Source: Chthonomonadaceae bacterium
GTDB lineage: Bacteria > Armatimonadota > Chthonomonadetes > Chthonomonadales > Chthonomonadaceae
Assembly: GCA_025352825.1 (NCBI GenBank)
Contig: JANXSG010000218.1
Span: 19,833 to 83,832 of the forward strand
Direction of reading: 5' to 3'
DNA: 64,000 bases
Shown: positions 52,039-61,804 of the stretch, piece by piece
How positions within the stretch are numbered: position 1 is the first letter of the stretch
Layout: each line of letters opens with the position of its first letter
Made by a program: the position numbers and the translations under genes
The notes under the pieces: generated by a model
Database searches by the model: none
Seen by the model: the letters and a program-made list of their open reading frames with translations, nothing else
What the model was told of the DNA's origin: nothing

Positions 52039-52290
52039 TCATACTGACTGTGTCGTATTTTTGAACACCGAGACTGCATCCGGAAGGTGAGTTTCGATCT
52101 CATTAATTTTTTTGTGGCAGTCGGAGAGCAGAGATTGAATGTTTCGCAATCTTTTTGTTACTCCAAGATGCTGACTATTTTGAGCATGTTTCCACTGCCA
52201 TGCAATTACAGCCACAGCCATACCGCTCGCTGCTGCAAAAATACCCGACCAAATTGCCGTTTTATTTCTTTTGCTGGAGACCACGTACAT
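52039..52290 (-). CDS. Small membrane-anchored coiled-coil-like protein
   Basis: 83 residues from the ATG at 52290, chosen for GGAAAGG just upstream. One membrane helix (SGIFAAASGMAVAVIAW) is followed by a charged helical tail (TKRLRNIQSLLSDCHKKINEIETHL) with heptad-like spacing. No family assigned. It follows the response regulator by 31 bases on the same strand, so it may be a membrane partner of that signal, by position only. Confidence 0.5.
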   Translation of the reverse strand: MYVVSSKRNKTAIWSGIFAAASGMAVAVIAWQWKHAQNSQHLGVTKRLRNIQSLLSDCHKKINEIETHLPDAVSVFKNTTQSV

Positions 52291-52321
52291 CAGCCTTTCC
52301 ATGCCGAAAAACCAAGAACTA

Positions 52322-52735
52322 CTACCCACCACCTAAATCGTATCTGTTATCCCCACCGCCATCTTCAAGGGACTTAAATATTCTTCGGACAAAAGAGATC
52401 AGTTCCATAGGGTTAAATGGTTTGGTGAGATAACAATCAACCCCACTCTGCCATCCTCGGAACACATCAGCATCTTGAGCTTTGGCTGTCAGCATAATTA
52501 CCGGCAGTTCGCGAGTTGCAGGATCTTTACGTAATGTTTGGAGCACTTCAAATCCGTCCATGTAAGGCATCATGACATCAAGTACAACAAGGTCAGGATT
52601 CTCCGATTTGATTTTTTCCAGCGCTTCTTTACCATCAAATGCTGTCACGACTTCGTAGCCGGCGCGCTGTAAATTAACCTGAACAAGACGCACAATATGA
52701 CGTTCGTCGTCAACCGCTAATATCTTTTTAGGCAT
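52322..52735 (-). CDS. Stand-alone response regulator (receiver domain only)
   Basis: 137 residues from the ATG at 52735 with AGGAAGGG upstream. The receiver fold has the acidic pair D9-D10, phospho-acceptor D53 in LVVLDVMMPYMDG, Thr83 and Lys105 (LTKPFNP). A Gly/Asp-rich tail (LEDGGGDNRYDLGGG) follows instead of an output domain, resembling CheY/DivK-like or pilus-control single-domain regulators. No histidine kinase is adjacent. A consensus promoter precedes it. Confidence 0.9.
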   Translation of the reverse strand: MPKKILAVDDERHIVRLVQVNLQRAGYEVVTAFDGKEALEKIKSENPDLVVLDVMMPYMDGFEVLQTLRKDPATRELPVIMLTAKAQDADVFRGWQSGVDCYLTKPFNPMELISFVRRIFKSLEDGGGDNRYDLGGG

Positions 52736-52819
52736 TCGTTCTGACCCTTCCTGTTTCATTACGATTTGGCGTAATGGAAAATCCAGCGCATGTAAATCAA
52801 TATCGATGGCTATAATTAA

Positions 52820-52848
52820 ATTATATCATAACCTGTGCGGACTGTCAA
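52820..52848 (-). promoter_or_regulatory. Consensus sigma70 promoter of the response regulator
   Basis: Minus strand: TTGACA (52848-52843), 17-base spacer, TATAAT (52825-52820). Both boxes are perfect, with an 85-base leader. Confidence 0.88.
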
Positions 52849-52860
52849 TTGCATCTGTAC

Positions 52861-53688
52861 TCAAGGCCGGCACTCTGTCCACTGCGGGTTTAAATACGTT
52901 TCCATACCTAAATTCGACGCCGAGTTCAATTCTTCCTCTGTCATAGAAGAAGATACTAACGGATTTCTGAAAAAATTGCCGTACGACTTAATTAACCCCG
53001 CGGTCAAGGCAGATCTATCAATGGATGAGAGGCCTTGAGTAACCTTTGATTCGCCGCCAAATAATTTATAACGTAGTGATTGCTGTTCCGTTTCAAGTGA
53101 TTTGGTTCGCAGCGGAATCGAGGCTTGCTGCATCACGATACCGTCTCTGTGGTGGAGAGCAGCTCCGACTATTTTGCTGCCAGAGACTTTATCCACGATA
53201 TCTGCGGCGCTGATTATCTGGAAACAGTCGCCAGGCAATGAAGGATCAGGAGCATTGCACTCTCCAGCAGTCGAGTATATGCCAATTGATTCCAATGCGG
53301 ATATTAACGGTTTGGATAGCGTTTTGTACACGCGAGAAGCGCTGAATGGCGTGTTCGGTTTAAAGCCTAATAAATTGAGAGGAGCTATTACAGTAACGGT
53401 TAGATCATCACCATGGAGTATGGCTCGTCCTCCCGTAATCCGTCGAACAGCCGGAATTCCTAAATCATGTGCTGCGCTATATTGGAAATTACGCGAGAGG
53501 CTCTGAAAACGGCCAATTGTCACCGACCAATTTGCCCACCCATATATCCTTACGACGATACCGGATTGAAAAATAGCAGAATGTACCAGTAAAGATTCAT
53601 CCGCTGCCATATTCCAGGCTGCCTCTCCGGCTTTATCAATTATTAAACGGGATGTAATGCGTTTCGTACCTCTGATGTTATTTTGCAC
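52861..53688 (-). CDS. Lipoyl/octanoyl transferase, LplA/LipM family
   Basis: 275 residues of the biotin/lipoate A/B ligase fold. WNMAADESLL near the N-terminus, RRITGGRAILH (82-92), the Cys in DCFQIIS (C155) and the Lys in SGSKIVGAAL (K172) match the LipM-type octanoyltransferase, where that Cys carries the acyl intermediate. It would load octanoate on GcvH. Its place right after the glycine cleavage operon, whose H protein needs lipoate, supports this. The start is GTG at 53688 with a weak ribosome site. LplA (ATP-dependent ligase) remains possible. Confidence 0.85.
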   Translation of the reverse strand: MQNNIRGTKRITSRLIIDKAGEAAWNMAADESLLVHSAIFQSGIVVRIYGWANWSVTIGRFQSLSRNFQYSAAHDLGIPAVRRITGGRAILHGDDLTVTVIAPLNLLGFKPNTPFSASRVYKTLSKPLISALESIGIYSTAGECNAPDPSLPGDCFQIISAADIVDKVSGSKIVGAALHHRDGIVMQQASIPLRTKSLETEQQSLRYKLFGGESKVTQGLSSIDRSALTAGLIKSYGNFFRNPLVSSSMTEEELNSASNLGMETYLNPQWTECRP

Positions 53689-53712
53689 TCAAAACGAACG
53701 CTATATCATGGG

Positions 53713-53831
53713 CGACGAAATGAATTTCATCGCTTGGTAGCCTTCGGCTTAGTGACCTTCGGACACGAGATTTGATGGTGTGCGAAGCACGCTCGGCGGA
53801 ACGCCACATAGCGAATAAATTCATTTCGTCG
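53713..53831. repeat. Inverted-repeat element, family D
   Basis: CGACGAAATGAATTTCATCGC (21 bases, 53713-53733) is inverted with two or three differences at 53811-53831. The 77-base interior contains short CCTTCGGC/CCTTCGGA and GCGAAGCACGC hairpins. It lies between gcvPB and the lipoyl transferase gene and encodes nothing obvious. Confidence 0.65.
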
Positions 53832-53846
53832 TGAATATGATTTTAT

Positions 53847-55343
53847 CTATTCGGCGAAGAGTGGTTCCCAGCGCAGATCCAGATTTTTAACGGCGGCAGT
53901 CTCATCGAGGCGAGATACGACTGTGTTGTGCGGTGCTGATCGTAAGAGTTCAGGGTCGGTTTCAGCCTCTTTCGATATCTGAATCATGGCATCGATAAAT
54001 TTATCGAGAGTCTGCTTGCTTTCGGTCTCTGTCGGCTCGATCATAAGCGCTTCCGGCACTATCAGCGGGAAGTAGTTGGTGGGCGGATGATAGCCATAGT
54101 CCATCAACCTCTTGGAGATATCCAGCGCACGCACTCCGTTCAGTTGTTTCTGGCGATTCGCAGAGAGTACGACTTCGTGCATGCAGAACTTGGCATCATA
54201 AGCGATATCGTAGTGGCCAGTAAGCCGCGCCCGGATATAGTTGGCATTGAGCACCGCATTCTCCCCTATCTCGCGCAATCCTTCCGCACCAAGACTTCTG
54301 ATATAAGTATAGGCCCGGACAGCAATCAAAAATGCGCCATAGAACGAGTGGATTTTACCCACGGACTTCGGACGATCCGTATCGAATGAGTAGACCGCAG
54401 AAGCCCCCTTCCCTATTCTCTTGATGGTTGGTGTGGGAAGATACGGTTCCAGACAGGGCTGCACGCTTACTGCGCCGCATCCAGGGCCGCCCCCGCCATG
54501 TGGAGTGCTAAACGTTTTATGAAGATTGAAGTGCATCACATCAAAACCCATATCGCCGGGGCGAGTAATTCCGAGCATCGCGTTCATATTCGCGCCGTCA
54601 CAATAGACAAGTCCGCCAGCCTCGTGAACCAGCCGGCAGATCTCCTGAATATCACTCTCGAACAGTCCTACCGTATTAGGGTTGGTCAGCATCAGCGCGG
54701 CCGTGTTCTCATTTACCGTCTGTGCCAGCGATTCCAGGTTCACACATCCGCGCTCATTGGAAGGAATACCTTTCACCTTAAATCCGCATCTCGCAGCAGA
54801 CGCAGGATTGGTTCCATGTGCCGAATCCGGGATGATGACGATGTTCCTCTTCTCATCCCCTCTTTCCCGATGATAGGCGTGAACCATCATCATAGAAAGC
54901 AGTTCGCCATGAGCTCCGGCGGCGGGCTGCAGAGTGGCTGCTGCCATGCCGCATATCTCTGCCAGCATCTTTTGTAGCTCGTACATAAGCGCCAGAGCGC
55001 CTTGAGCGGTCTCCTCAGGCTGAAGGGGGTGCATACAGGCGAAACCTGGCATTCCAGCAGTTTTCTCATTGACCTTGGGATTGTATTTCATCGTGCAGGA
55101 GCCTAGTGGGTAGAACCCGCCATCAATCGAGTAGTTCCTCTGGGAAAGATGCGTGAAATGGCGGACAACATCCAGTTCTGATACTTCCGGCAGAGGAAGA
55201 TTGTTACGCAGGTTTTCCGCCCCCAACAGAAGGGATGCAGGTATAGAAGGCACATCGCATTCCGGCAGATTCGCGGCGGTGCGTCCCGTTCTGCTTTTTT
55301 CAAATATCAGGGGTTCGCCATCAGCAATTTCAATTGAGCTCAT
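53847..55343 (-). CDS. gcvPB: Glycine dehydrogenase (P-protein) subunit 2
   Basis: 498 residues of the C-terminal half of the PLP-dependent P-protein. The PLP-Lys is in [16 protein letters not shown] (K276), and [14 protein letters not shown] and [12 protein letters not shown] are family signatures. Together with GcvPA it decarboxylates glycine and passes the aminomethyl group to GcvH. Last of the gcvT-H-PA-PB operon; it follows gcvPA by 8 bases. Confidence 0.96.
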   Translation of the reverse strand: MSSIEIADGEPLIFEKSRTGRTAANLPECDVPSIPASLLLGAENLRNNLPLPEVSELDVVRHFTHLSQRNYSIDGGFYPLGSCTMKYNPKVNEKTAGMPGFACMHPLQPEETAQGALALMYELQKMLAEICGMAAATLQPAAGAHGELLSMMMVHAYHRERGDEKRNIVIIPDSAHGTNPASAARCGFKVKGIPSNERGCVNLESLAQTVNENTAALMLTNPNTVGLFESDIQEICRLVHEAGGLVYCDGANMNAMLGITRPGDMGFDVMHFNLHKTFSTPHGGGGPGCGAVSVQPCLEPYLPTPTIKRIGKGASAVYSFDTDRPKSVGKIHSFYGAFLIAVRAYTYIRSLGAEGLREIGENAVLNANYIRARLTGHYDIAYDAKFCMHEVVLSANRQKQLNGVRALDISKRLMDYGYHPPTNYFPLIVPEALMIEPTETESKQTLDKFIDAMIQISKEAETDPELLRSAPHNTVVSRLDETAAVKNLDLRWEPLFAE

Positions 55344-55351
55344 TTTAAATC

Positions 55352-56704
55352 TTATCTAACCCCCAGAGCAGATGACATCGAACTAACCAGGTGGTCGATA
55401 TCACTTTTCGTTTTGGTTTCCGTGACGCAGAGCAGTACTCCGTTTTCAAACTCTGGGTAGTATTTTCCTAGTGGCAAGCCACCGACTATATTGTTCTTGA
55501 GAAGCTGCTTATTTATCAATACTGGATCTGCGGGCAGTTTCAACACAAACTCTTTGAAGAAAGGCAGGTGGGAGCCTAATACAGAAACGCCAGGAATTTT
55601 ACTCAGCATTTCTCGGGCGTAGTGCGCTTTCTGAAGGCAGAGATCAGCAATATGCCGCAGCCCAGTCTTTCCCAGTTCACAAAGATAGACGGTCGCGGCT
55701 AGCGCCAGAAGCGCCTCATTCGTGCAGATGTTACTGGTTGCCTTCTCCCTGCGGATATCCTGTTCACGCGTACGCAGTGTCATCGTGTAACCGCGTCGCC
55801 CCTGCTGATCGACTGTTGCACCAACGATTCGACCAGGAAAACTGCGAACGAACTGCTTCTTGCAGGCGAAAAAGCCGAGGAGCGGACCCCCAAACCCCAT
55901 CGGACTACCCAGAGACTGCCCTTCCCCAACTACAATATCGACATCGAACTCACCTGGCGGCTTGAGCAGTCCAAGCGAAATAGGATCGACTGCCGCGATT
56001 GCCAGAGCTCCGTTGCTATGAGCCAACTCCACTATTCCGCTCACATCTTCCAGCGAACCGAAGAAGCTGGGCTGTTGAAAAATGACACAAGCAGTTTTTG
56101 AAGTGATCTGCGATTTCACAGATTCCAGCGTATCACCATCTTCTTTGAATGGAGCTTCCACCAGTGTATAACCGGTAGCACGCAAGTAAGTATCGATAAC
56201 TTGTCTGTAGTGCGGATTCACAGTCTTGAGAACGAGTACTTCCGTTCGATCACTGTGATCACAAGACATGAGAGCAGCTTCTGCCAGACCTGTGGCCGCA
56301 TCGTACATAGAGGCGTTGGAGATGTCCATACCAGTCAGCGCACAGATAAGTGACTGATATTCATATATCGCCTGGAGCATGCCCTGGCTCAGTTCGGGTT
56401 GGTACGGTGTGTATGAGGTTGCGAACTCTCCACGGCTGATGAGTGCGTTGATCACTGCCGGGCGGAAGTGGTCATAAATGCCTGCGCCAAGAAAACATAG
56501 ATTCGATTCTAAATCGGCATTCTTAGCAGCCAATACCTGGAGATGGCGAACCAGCGACATTTCATCGAGCGCAGGTGGAAGATTCAGAGGTCGGTTTAAC
56601 TGAACAGACTGAGGAATCGGCGATAGCAGGTCTAATATTGAAGCGGCACCAATCGTCTGCAGCATCTCCTGTCGATCGGCAGCCGTATTGCTGACATAAC
56701 TCAA
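55352..56704 (-). CDS. gcvPA: Glycine dehydrogenase (P-protein) subunit 1
   Basis: 450 residues of the N-terminal half of P-protein. Hallmarks: [44 protein letters not shown] split across the active-site loop, and [17 protein letters not shown]. It carries no PLP-Lys, as expected for this half. Start at TTG 56704, which lies 3 bases after the gcvH stop with a purine-rich GGGGG upstream. Confidence 0.95.
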   Translation of the reverse strand: MSYVSNTAADRQEMLQTIGAASILDLLSPIPQSVQLNRPLNLPPALDEMSLVRHLQVLAAKNADLESNLCFLGAGIYDHFRPAVINALISRGEFATSYTPYQPELSQGMLQAIYEYQSLICALTGMDISNASMYDAATGLAEAALMSCDHSDRTEVLVLKTVNPHYRQVIDTYLRATGYTLVEAPFKEDGDTLESVKSQITSKTACVIFQQPSFFGSLEDVSGIVELAHSNGALAIAAVDPISLGLLKPPGEFDVDIVVGEGQSLGSPMGFGGPLLGFFACKKQFVRSFPGRIVGATVDQQGRRGYTMTLRTREQDIRREKATSNICTNEALLALAATVYLCELGKTGLRHIADLCLQKAHYAREMLSKIPGVSVLGSHLPFFKEFVLKLPADPVLINKQLLKNNIVGGLPLGKYYPEFENGVLLCVTETKTKSDIDHLVSSMSSALGVR

Positions 56705-56707
56705 GGC

Positions 56708-57100
56708 TTAGTGGCCCCCTTCATCAGCGAAAGACTTGTACTCTGCTGCACCAAGCAGCGTATCAAGTTCGGATGAGTCGCTCATGCGAATCTTTACAAG
56801 CCAACCTTTTTCGAATGGATCCTCGTTTACAGTCTCAGTTTTATCGGCAATACCCGTATTCGATTCAACGACTTCGCCAGATAACGGAGAGTATAGTTCA
56901 GAAACCGCTTTCACAGATTCTACCTCTCCAAACTGGTCTTCGATCTTTAAGATTCTGCCCGCTTCCGGAAGGTCGAGATAGACGATATCCCCTAGTTCCG
57001 ACTGCGCATGATCAGTAATTCCAACCGTTGCGATTTTACCATTCACTCGCACCCACTCATGCGTTTTACTGTACTTCAAATCTTCAGGCACTTTCGCCAT
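56708..57100 (-). CDS. gcvH: Glycine cleavage system H protein
   Basis: 130 residues. The lipoyl-lysine is K64 in FGEVESVKAVSELYSPLSG, in the standard beta-hairpin. N-terminal YSKTHEWVRV and C-terminal GWLVKIRM are typical. The lipoyl arm shuttles between GcvPAB, GcvT and dihydrolipoyl dehydrogenase. AGAGGTG precedes the ATG. Confidence 0.97.
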   Translation of the reverse strand: MAKVPEDLKYSKTHEWVRVNGKIATVGITDHAQSELGDIVYLDLPEAGRILKIEDQFGEVESVKAVSELYSPLSGEVVESNTGIADKTETVNEDPFEKGWLVKIRMSDSSELDTLLGAAEYKSFADEGGH

Positions 57101-57149
57101 AATACACCTCTGCTATACTTTTGTTAATCCTGTTACTCGCAATGGGAAG

Positions 57150-58229
57150 TTAACTCGTCAGCAGCGACTTCTTCGGCACTACTTCTGCGATGATTCGTTT
57201 ATCTCGGATCGCAATCTCCACTATCGTGCCAGTCGCAGCGAACTCAGTTGTAACATATCCCATTGCTATACTGCGTTCTCGCGTCGGTGAAAAAACACCA
57301 CTGGTTATTACACCAATTTGCTTATCCGTCCCTTTCTCAAAAATATTATACCCCTGACGCGGCTGAATCCGTTCACTGGAAACCAGCCCTACTAGTCGTC
57401 GAGGCGCCCCGTTTTTCTTCAGCGTCTCAATCGCATCCGAACCAGTGAACGGCCCTTTATCCAGCTTTACAACCCACATGAGAAGCGCTTCGACAGGTGA
57501 TGTAGCATCGTCGATTTCGTGGCCGTACAGGGGATATCCCGCCTCGATTCTCAGCGCATCTCTAGCGCCTAGTCCGCAGGCAGTTACCCCTATTTTAAGC
57601 AGCTCATCCCAAACCGTTTCCGCCGCTCCAGCAGAGAGAATGATCTCAAAACCATCTTCGCCAGTATATCCCGTTCGGCAATAGGTAACGGATGATCCTG
57701 ATATGGTTCCATTGAAATATTGGAATCGTTTGAGGTTAAGAAGTTCGGGAAAATTGGCGAGATCCGCCACGATCTCCGGTGCCTTCGGCCCCTGTACAGC
57801 TATCATAGCTGTTTCACTGCTCAAATCTGTAAAGTTTACTGAAGGCGTCAGATGCTGTTTGAACCAGAGTTTATCTTTCTCCGCATTTCCGGCATTGATC
57901 ACCACAAGATAGGCTTCTTCGGATTCTCGATACACTATGATGTCATCGATAATGCCGCCTTCAGGATTGGTCAGCAAAGAGTATTGTGCCTCGGAAGGTT
58001 TTAGTGCTTCAACATCGTTCGAAGTGAGTGACTGCAGAAATGCGGTTGCGCCCGAACCACCGAATCGTACGCGGCCCATATGGCTAATATCGAACATGCC
58101 TGCGCCGTTTCGAACTGCGCGCGCCTCCTCCAGGATACCGGCGTACATTACAGGCATAGACCAGCCTTCGTAGTCCACAATTCTGGCTTGCATCGATTCG
58201 TGTTTACTAGTTAGCGGCGTTCTGCGCAT
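57150..58229 (-). CDS. gcvT: Glycine cleavage system T protein (aminomethyltransferase)
   Basis: 359 residues of the folate-binding GCV_T fold. LTSKHESMQARIVDYEGWSM at the N-terminus, FDISHMGRVRFGG, the Asp in SLTSNDVEALK (tetrahydrofolate site), and RTGYTGEDGFEI are visible. It transfers the methylene group to tetrahydrofolate, releasing ammonia. First gene of the operon, with AGGT nine bases upstream of the ATG; no glycine riboswitch was recognised in the leader, which contains a family B repeat instead. Confidence 0.97.
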   Translation of the reverse strand: MRRTPLTSKHESMQARIVDYEGWSMPVMYAGILEEARAVRNGAGMFDISHMGRVRFGGSGATAFLQSLTSNDVEALKPSEAQYSLLTNPEGGIIDDIIVYRESEEAYLVVINAGNAEKDKLWFKQHLTPSVNFTDLSSETAMIAVQGPKAPEIVADLANFPELLNLKRFQYFNGTISGSSVTYCRTGYTGEDGFEIILSAGAAETVWDELLKIGVTACGLGARDALRIEAGYPLYGHEIDDATSPVEALLMWVVKLDKGPFTGSDAIETLKKNGAPRRLVGLVSSERIQPRQGYNIFEKGTDKQIGVITSGVFSPTRERSIAMGYVTTEFAATGTIVEIAIRDKRIIAEVVPKKSLLTS

Positions 58230-58282
58230 TATTAAACTACCTCAACGGGATTACAAATATACGAAGTCGAATGAAATATTTC

Positions 58283-58396
58283 AGGACAGGATTAACGGGA
58301 TTTACAGGATTAATTAGAATGCACTACTGAAATCAAAACAACAAATTCTTAAAGTTAAATCGCATCTAATCCTGTAAATCCCGTTAATCCTGTCCT
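58283..58396. repeat. Inverted-repeat element, family B copy 2 (perfect 30-bp arms)
   Basis: The left arm 58283-58312 (AGGACAGGATTAACGGGATT...) is exactly inverted at 58367-58396, with a 54-base centre. It matches the 19881 element in design. It lies upstream of gcvT and downstream of the DUF2993-type gene. Confidence 0.8.
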
Positions 58397-58437
58397 AAAA
58401 TATTCATATAATTGAGAAGTGCGCTGTTGAATCCTAA

Positions 58438-59244
58438 TTAGTCAATTTTTGGGAAAGTTATTGAGCCGCGAATGGTTATGAATTCTGAGTCGATCGCAAC
58501 ATCATTGATAGCGAATATTCCATTCAATCCAAGATCGGTATTGATATCAAGAACCGGATTAATTTTATCAATCAATGACTGTGCAGTTTTCGGCATTACA
58601 TGAATACCGTTAATAGATATATTTTCGGCAATCAGATCGATATATCTACTATCTCTCTGTATCAGATGGCCATCTACCTGGAATGGCGCTCTAATTCCAA
58701 TAATGCTTGTTTTGCCAGAAAGAGTTACATGTCCAGGTTGTAGTGTGATAATCAAATCAGAAAATAAATTTGGAAATTTGTGGTTTATAAAAACCGTAAG
58801 ACTATCGGTTTTAAGCCCCACGGATGCCGGGCCAATTCCCGCCCCGCGCAGGAGCAGCTTTTCCCGTGACAACGCTTCATTCACATCATATTTTACATTG
58901 GGTATATCCGCATCAAAGCGATCCACATGAAGGGAGCGCAGCCGAAAATCCTGGTAGTGCAGGCGCAAGTGTTGAATAGATCCCTGCCATGAATGTTTGA
59001 CATGCAGCCCAAATGGCAGATCATCTGCCTGAAGGCGCTTTCCGTACACGTCAATGGAACTAATATCATTTCCAAACAGTCCGAAGATTCCCCGCGGCTT
59101 TAAAGTCACCTGAACATTTCCTGTATGATGAAAGGCAGTTTCGACTTGATGTTTAATATCCTGATGTGCCCTGGCTTCCAGGCACCCGTGGAAAACTGCG
59201 AAGGCCAGGAAACCAAACGCTAAATTTTTTAGCCCGTCCTCCAT
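58438..59244 (-). CDS. DUF2993 / LmeA-like secreted lipid-binding protein
   Basis: 268 residues with a short N-terminal hydrophobic segment (LAFGFLAFAVFHGCLEARA). VQVTLKPRGIFGLFGNDISS, IDVYGKRLQADDLPFG and the later VTLSGKTSIIGI and LGLNGIFAINDVAIDSEF fit the DUF2993/LmeA family, whose members bind phospholipids in the envelope. It follows livF by 17 bases on the same strand and may be co-transcribed with the transporter, without clear functional reason. A Cys near the N-terminus (HGCLEA) could be a lipobox variant. Confidence 0.65.
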   Translation of the reverse strand: MEDGLKNLAFGFLAFAVFHGCLEARAHQDIKHQVETAFHHTGNVQVTLKPRGIFGLFGNDISSIDVYGKRLQADDLPFGLHVKHSWQGSIQHLRLHYQDFRLRSLHVDRFDADIPNVKYDVNEALSREKLLLRGAGIGPASVGLKTDSLTVFINHKFPNLFSDLIITLQPGHVTLSGKTSIIGIRAPFQVDGHLIQRDSRYIDLIAENISINGIHVMPKTAQSLIDKINPVLDINTDLGLNGIFAINDVAIDSEFITIRGSITFPKID

Positions 59245-59261
59245 CGGATAACTTTCTGATA

Positions 59262-59969
59262 CTACTCACCGAGATAGGCTTTTCGAACATCATCATTCTT
59301 TAACAGATTTTCAGCGCTTTCTGCCAGAACCACATTGCCCGTCTCAAGCACATACCCACGGTTCGCGATACGCAGTGCCTGATTGGCGTTCTGTTCTACT
59401 AAAAGTACTGTTACGCCCTGGCGGTTGATATCTCGAATGATCTGGAATATACTCTGAACTAAAAAAGGAGCAAGCCCCAGTGAAGGTTCGTCCAAAAGCA
59501 GCAGGCGCGGCCGTGTCATGAGCGCTCTTCCTATGGCTAACATCTGCTGTTCACCGCCTGATAGTGTTCCTGCAGACTGTCTTTCTCGTTCTTTAAGGCG
59601 TGGAAAAAGCGTGAACATCTTCTCAATGTCCGAAGATACTTCCACTTTTTTTTGCAGCCGAGTATAAGCGCCAAGTTCCAGGTTTTCTCGTACCGTCATA
59701 TTTGCAAAAACTCGTCGGCCTTCTGGAGACTGCCCTATCCCTATTTTAACAATTTCATGGGCTGGCAGCTCTTGAATCGGTTTCCCTTCAAAAATTATCT
59801 CCCCACTTCGGGGGCGCACTAGACCAGAAATAGAACGGATGGTGGTACTCTTGCCGGCGCCATTCGCGCCTATCATGGTGACTATTTCACCCTGATTAAC
59901 TTCGAGTGAAATACTATCCAGCGCCTGAATTGCCCCATAAAAGACTGTTAGGTTGGATATAGTGAGCAC
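59262..59969 (-). CDS. livF: Branched-chain amino acid ABC transporter ATPase LivF
   Basis: 235 residues. Walker A IGANGAGKSTT, signature TLSGGEQQMLAIGRAL, Walker B LLLDEPSLGLAP. The family motif YGAIQALDSISLEV and the short length identify LivF. The start GTG at 59969 shares one base with the livG stop (TAGTG), so translation is coupled. It pairs with LivG on the cytoplasmic face. Confidence 0.96.
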   Translation of the reverse strand: MLTISNLTVFYGAIQALDSISLEVNQGEIVTMIGANGAGKSTTIRSISGLVRPRSGEIIFEGKPIQELPAHEIVKIGIGQSPEGRRVFANMTVRENLELGAYTRLQKKVEVSSDIEKMFTLFPRLKERERQSAGTLSGGEQQMLAIGRALMTRPRLLLLDEPSLGLAPFLVQSIFQIIRDINRQGVTVLLVEQNANQALRIANRGYVLETGNVVLAESAENLLKNDDVRKAYLGE

Positions 59970-60763
59970 TAGGGCGTCTCCAGTGCAGTATCGTCGCTAT
60001 AGTCTTCCCCTAGATAGGCTGCAATTACTTTTGGATTACGACTGATTTCAGATGGGTTACCCTGAGCAATTATCTTTCCATAGTCCAGCACATAGATGCG
60101 TTCACATATCCCCATTACTAGTTTCATATCGTGTTCGATTAAGAGAATTGTCAGCGAAAAATCTTCTCTTATCTTCCGTATCAATCCCATCAGTTCCTGT
60201 TTTTCTTGAGGATTCATTCCTGCGGCAGGTTCGTCTAGAAGAAGCAGCTTTGGGGAAGTAGCAAGCGCCCGTGCAATCTCCAGCCTCCGTTGTAATCCGT
60301 AAGCTAGATCACCGGCTCTAATGTCGGCGGCATGAGACAAATTCATTGCTTCCAGCATCTTGCGTGCCCTGCCATCGATCTCCGAATCACTGGTTAACTG
60401 ACTGTGAGTTTTGAACAGAGAGGCATAGAGTCCCGAATGTGTATTCATATGCCCAGCAACCTTAACATTTTCAAGTGTCGTGAGGTTTTTGAAAAGTCGA
60501 ATATTCTGAAAAGTCCTGGCTGCCCCAATCCGTGCAATCTGAAATGTTTTAAGGCCATTTATTCTCTGATCAGCAAATGAGATATCCCCTTCTGTGGGTT
60601 CGTACACACCTGTCAGCAGATTAAACACGGTTGTTTTTCCAGCTCCATTTGGTCCGATCATTCCTATTAGCTCGCCGAAATCTAACCAGATATTAAGATC
60701 ACTGACTGCTGCCAGCCCGCCGAACTTTTTTGTAATTGCTTTCGTTTCAAGAAGCCTGTTCAT
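59969..60763 (-). CDS. livG: Branched-chain amino acid ABC transporter ATPase LivG
   Basis: 264 residues from the ATG at 60763, which overlaps the livM stop as ATGA. Walker A IGPNGAGKTTV, signature YGLQRRLEIARAL, Walker B LLLDEPAAGMNP, and the LivG C-terminal EISRNPKVIAAYLGE. Longer open frame upstream is livM overlap. Confidence 0.96.
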   Translation of the reverse strand: MNRLLETKAITKKFGGLAAVSDLNIWLDFGELIGMIGPNGAGKTTVFNLLTGVYEPTEGDISFADQRINGLKTFQIARIGAARTFQNIRLFKNLTTLENVKVAGHMNTHSGLYASLFKTHSQLTSDSEIDGRARKMLEAMNLSHAADIRAGDLAYGLQRRLEIARALATSPKLLLLDEPAAGMNPQEKQELMGLIRKIREDFSLTILLIEHDMKLVMGICERIYVLDYGKIIAQGNPSEISRNPKVIAAYLGEDYSDDTALETP

Positions 60764-61785
60764 GCTGCTGCGCTGCCTCCAGCCGAGGTACGGCGCCTTC
60801 TGTGAAACGATTTCCAACCAATTTCTTTGGTACCGAATAGTCCCTGCGGGCGAGTCAGCATCATAATAATGAGGCTGAGTGAGTAGATGACCATACGGTA
60901 ATCTTTGAGGAATCTGAGCATCTCTGGCAAGGAGGTGAGCAGCGTAGCTGCGAGTATAGCGCCTGTTACACTTCCTGTACCTCCCAGAACTACCATGGTA
61001 GTAATTACAATCGATGTATTCATATCAAATACATCTGGGCTGATTCCCGTGAAGAAATGTGCGTAGAGCACACCGGCAGCGCCAGCAAACGCTGAGCCAA
61101 TGACAAAGGCAGTTACTTTCACTTTGGTGGTGTTGACTCCCATGGCATCTGCAGCAATTTCATCCTCACGTACGGCTAGCCAGGTCAGGCCTCGTACTGA
61201 CTGAAGCAGATTTTTTGATAGCACCACCACAGCTATCACCAGCAGGAATACCCAGAATACCGCCATCCCACCGGTGGAGACCAGAGTTGGAATACCGCTT
61301 AGCCCTCGGGCACCGCCAACTTCATCGATGTTGAGCACAACTATTCGGATTACTTCCCCGAAACCCAGTGTTACAATCGCAAGATAGTCGCCTCTTAATC
61401 GGAGTGAGGGCAGCCCAACTACAAACCCCGCCATCGCCGCAGCGAGCACGCCTAGAACAAGAGCGATTACGAGATTTATCGCGTCTCCAAAAGTGGTACC
61501 CATCTGTAAAAACGGAGCCGAGTGAAGAAATCGAGGCTGCCATAAGAGTGTCCAGCTTGCGCCTACATACGCTCCAACAGCATAGAAGCCGGCATGACCG
61601 ATTGAGAATTGCCCCGTGATCCCATTGATAAGATTAAGACTGACGGCAAGCGTAATAAAGATGCCGCACTGAATCAATATCTGATAATAGTAGGAGTCTA
61701 GATTGTCAGTTATGATTTTGCTAAGGAAAAACATTCCCAGCAGAATTCCAACAATAGTCAGGAAACGTACTATCCAGAAACGCAT
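60760..61785 (-). CDS. livM: Branched-chain amino acid ABC transporter permease LivM
   Basis: About 341 residues with nine to ten helices. AVSLNLINGITGQFSIGHAG and the cytoplasmic coupling loop LAVREDEIAADAMGVNTTKVK with GVLYAHFFTGI are LivM signatures. Start could be ATG 61785 or TTG 61800; neither has a normal ribosome site, but the TTG lies 4 bases after GAGGG, which is the end of the inserted family A element. The gene ends overlapping livG. Confidence 0.94.
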   Translation of the reverse strand: MRFWIVRFLTIVGILLGMFFLSKIITDNLDSYYYQILIQCGIFITLAVSLNLINGITGQFSIGHAGFYAVGAYVGASWTLLWQPRFLHSAPFLQMGTTFGDAINLVIALVLGVLAAAMAGFVVGLPSLRLRGDYLAIVTLGFGEVIRIVVLNIDEVGGARGLSGIPTLVSTGGMAVFWVFLLVIAVVVLSKNLLQSVRGLTWLAVREDEIAADAMGVNTTKVKVTAFVIGSAFAGAAGVLYAHFFTGISPDVFDMNTSIVITTMVVLGGTGSVTGAILAATLLTSLPEMLRFLKDYRMVIYSLSLIIMMLTRPQGLFGTKEIGWKSFHRRRRTSAGGSAAA

Positions 61786-61804
61786 AGATTTACCAATCAA
61801 TCAG

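Noticed and set aside
53713..53831. tRNA-like or rRNA fragment in the family D element
   Set aside because: Internal hairpins do not form a cloverleaf and no rRNA signature is present.
57150..58437. Glycine riboswitch upstream of the gcv operon
   Set aside because: The leader contains the family B inverted repeat, but none of the conserved glycine aptamer blocks could be seen.
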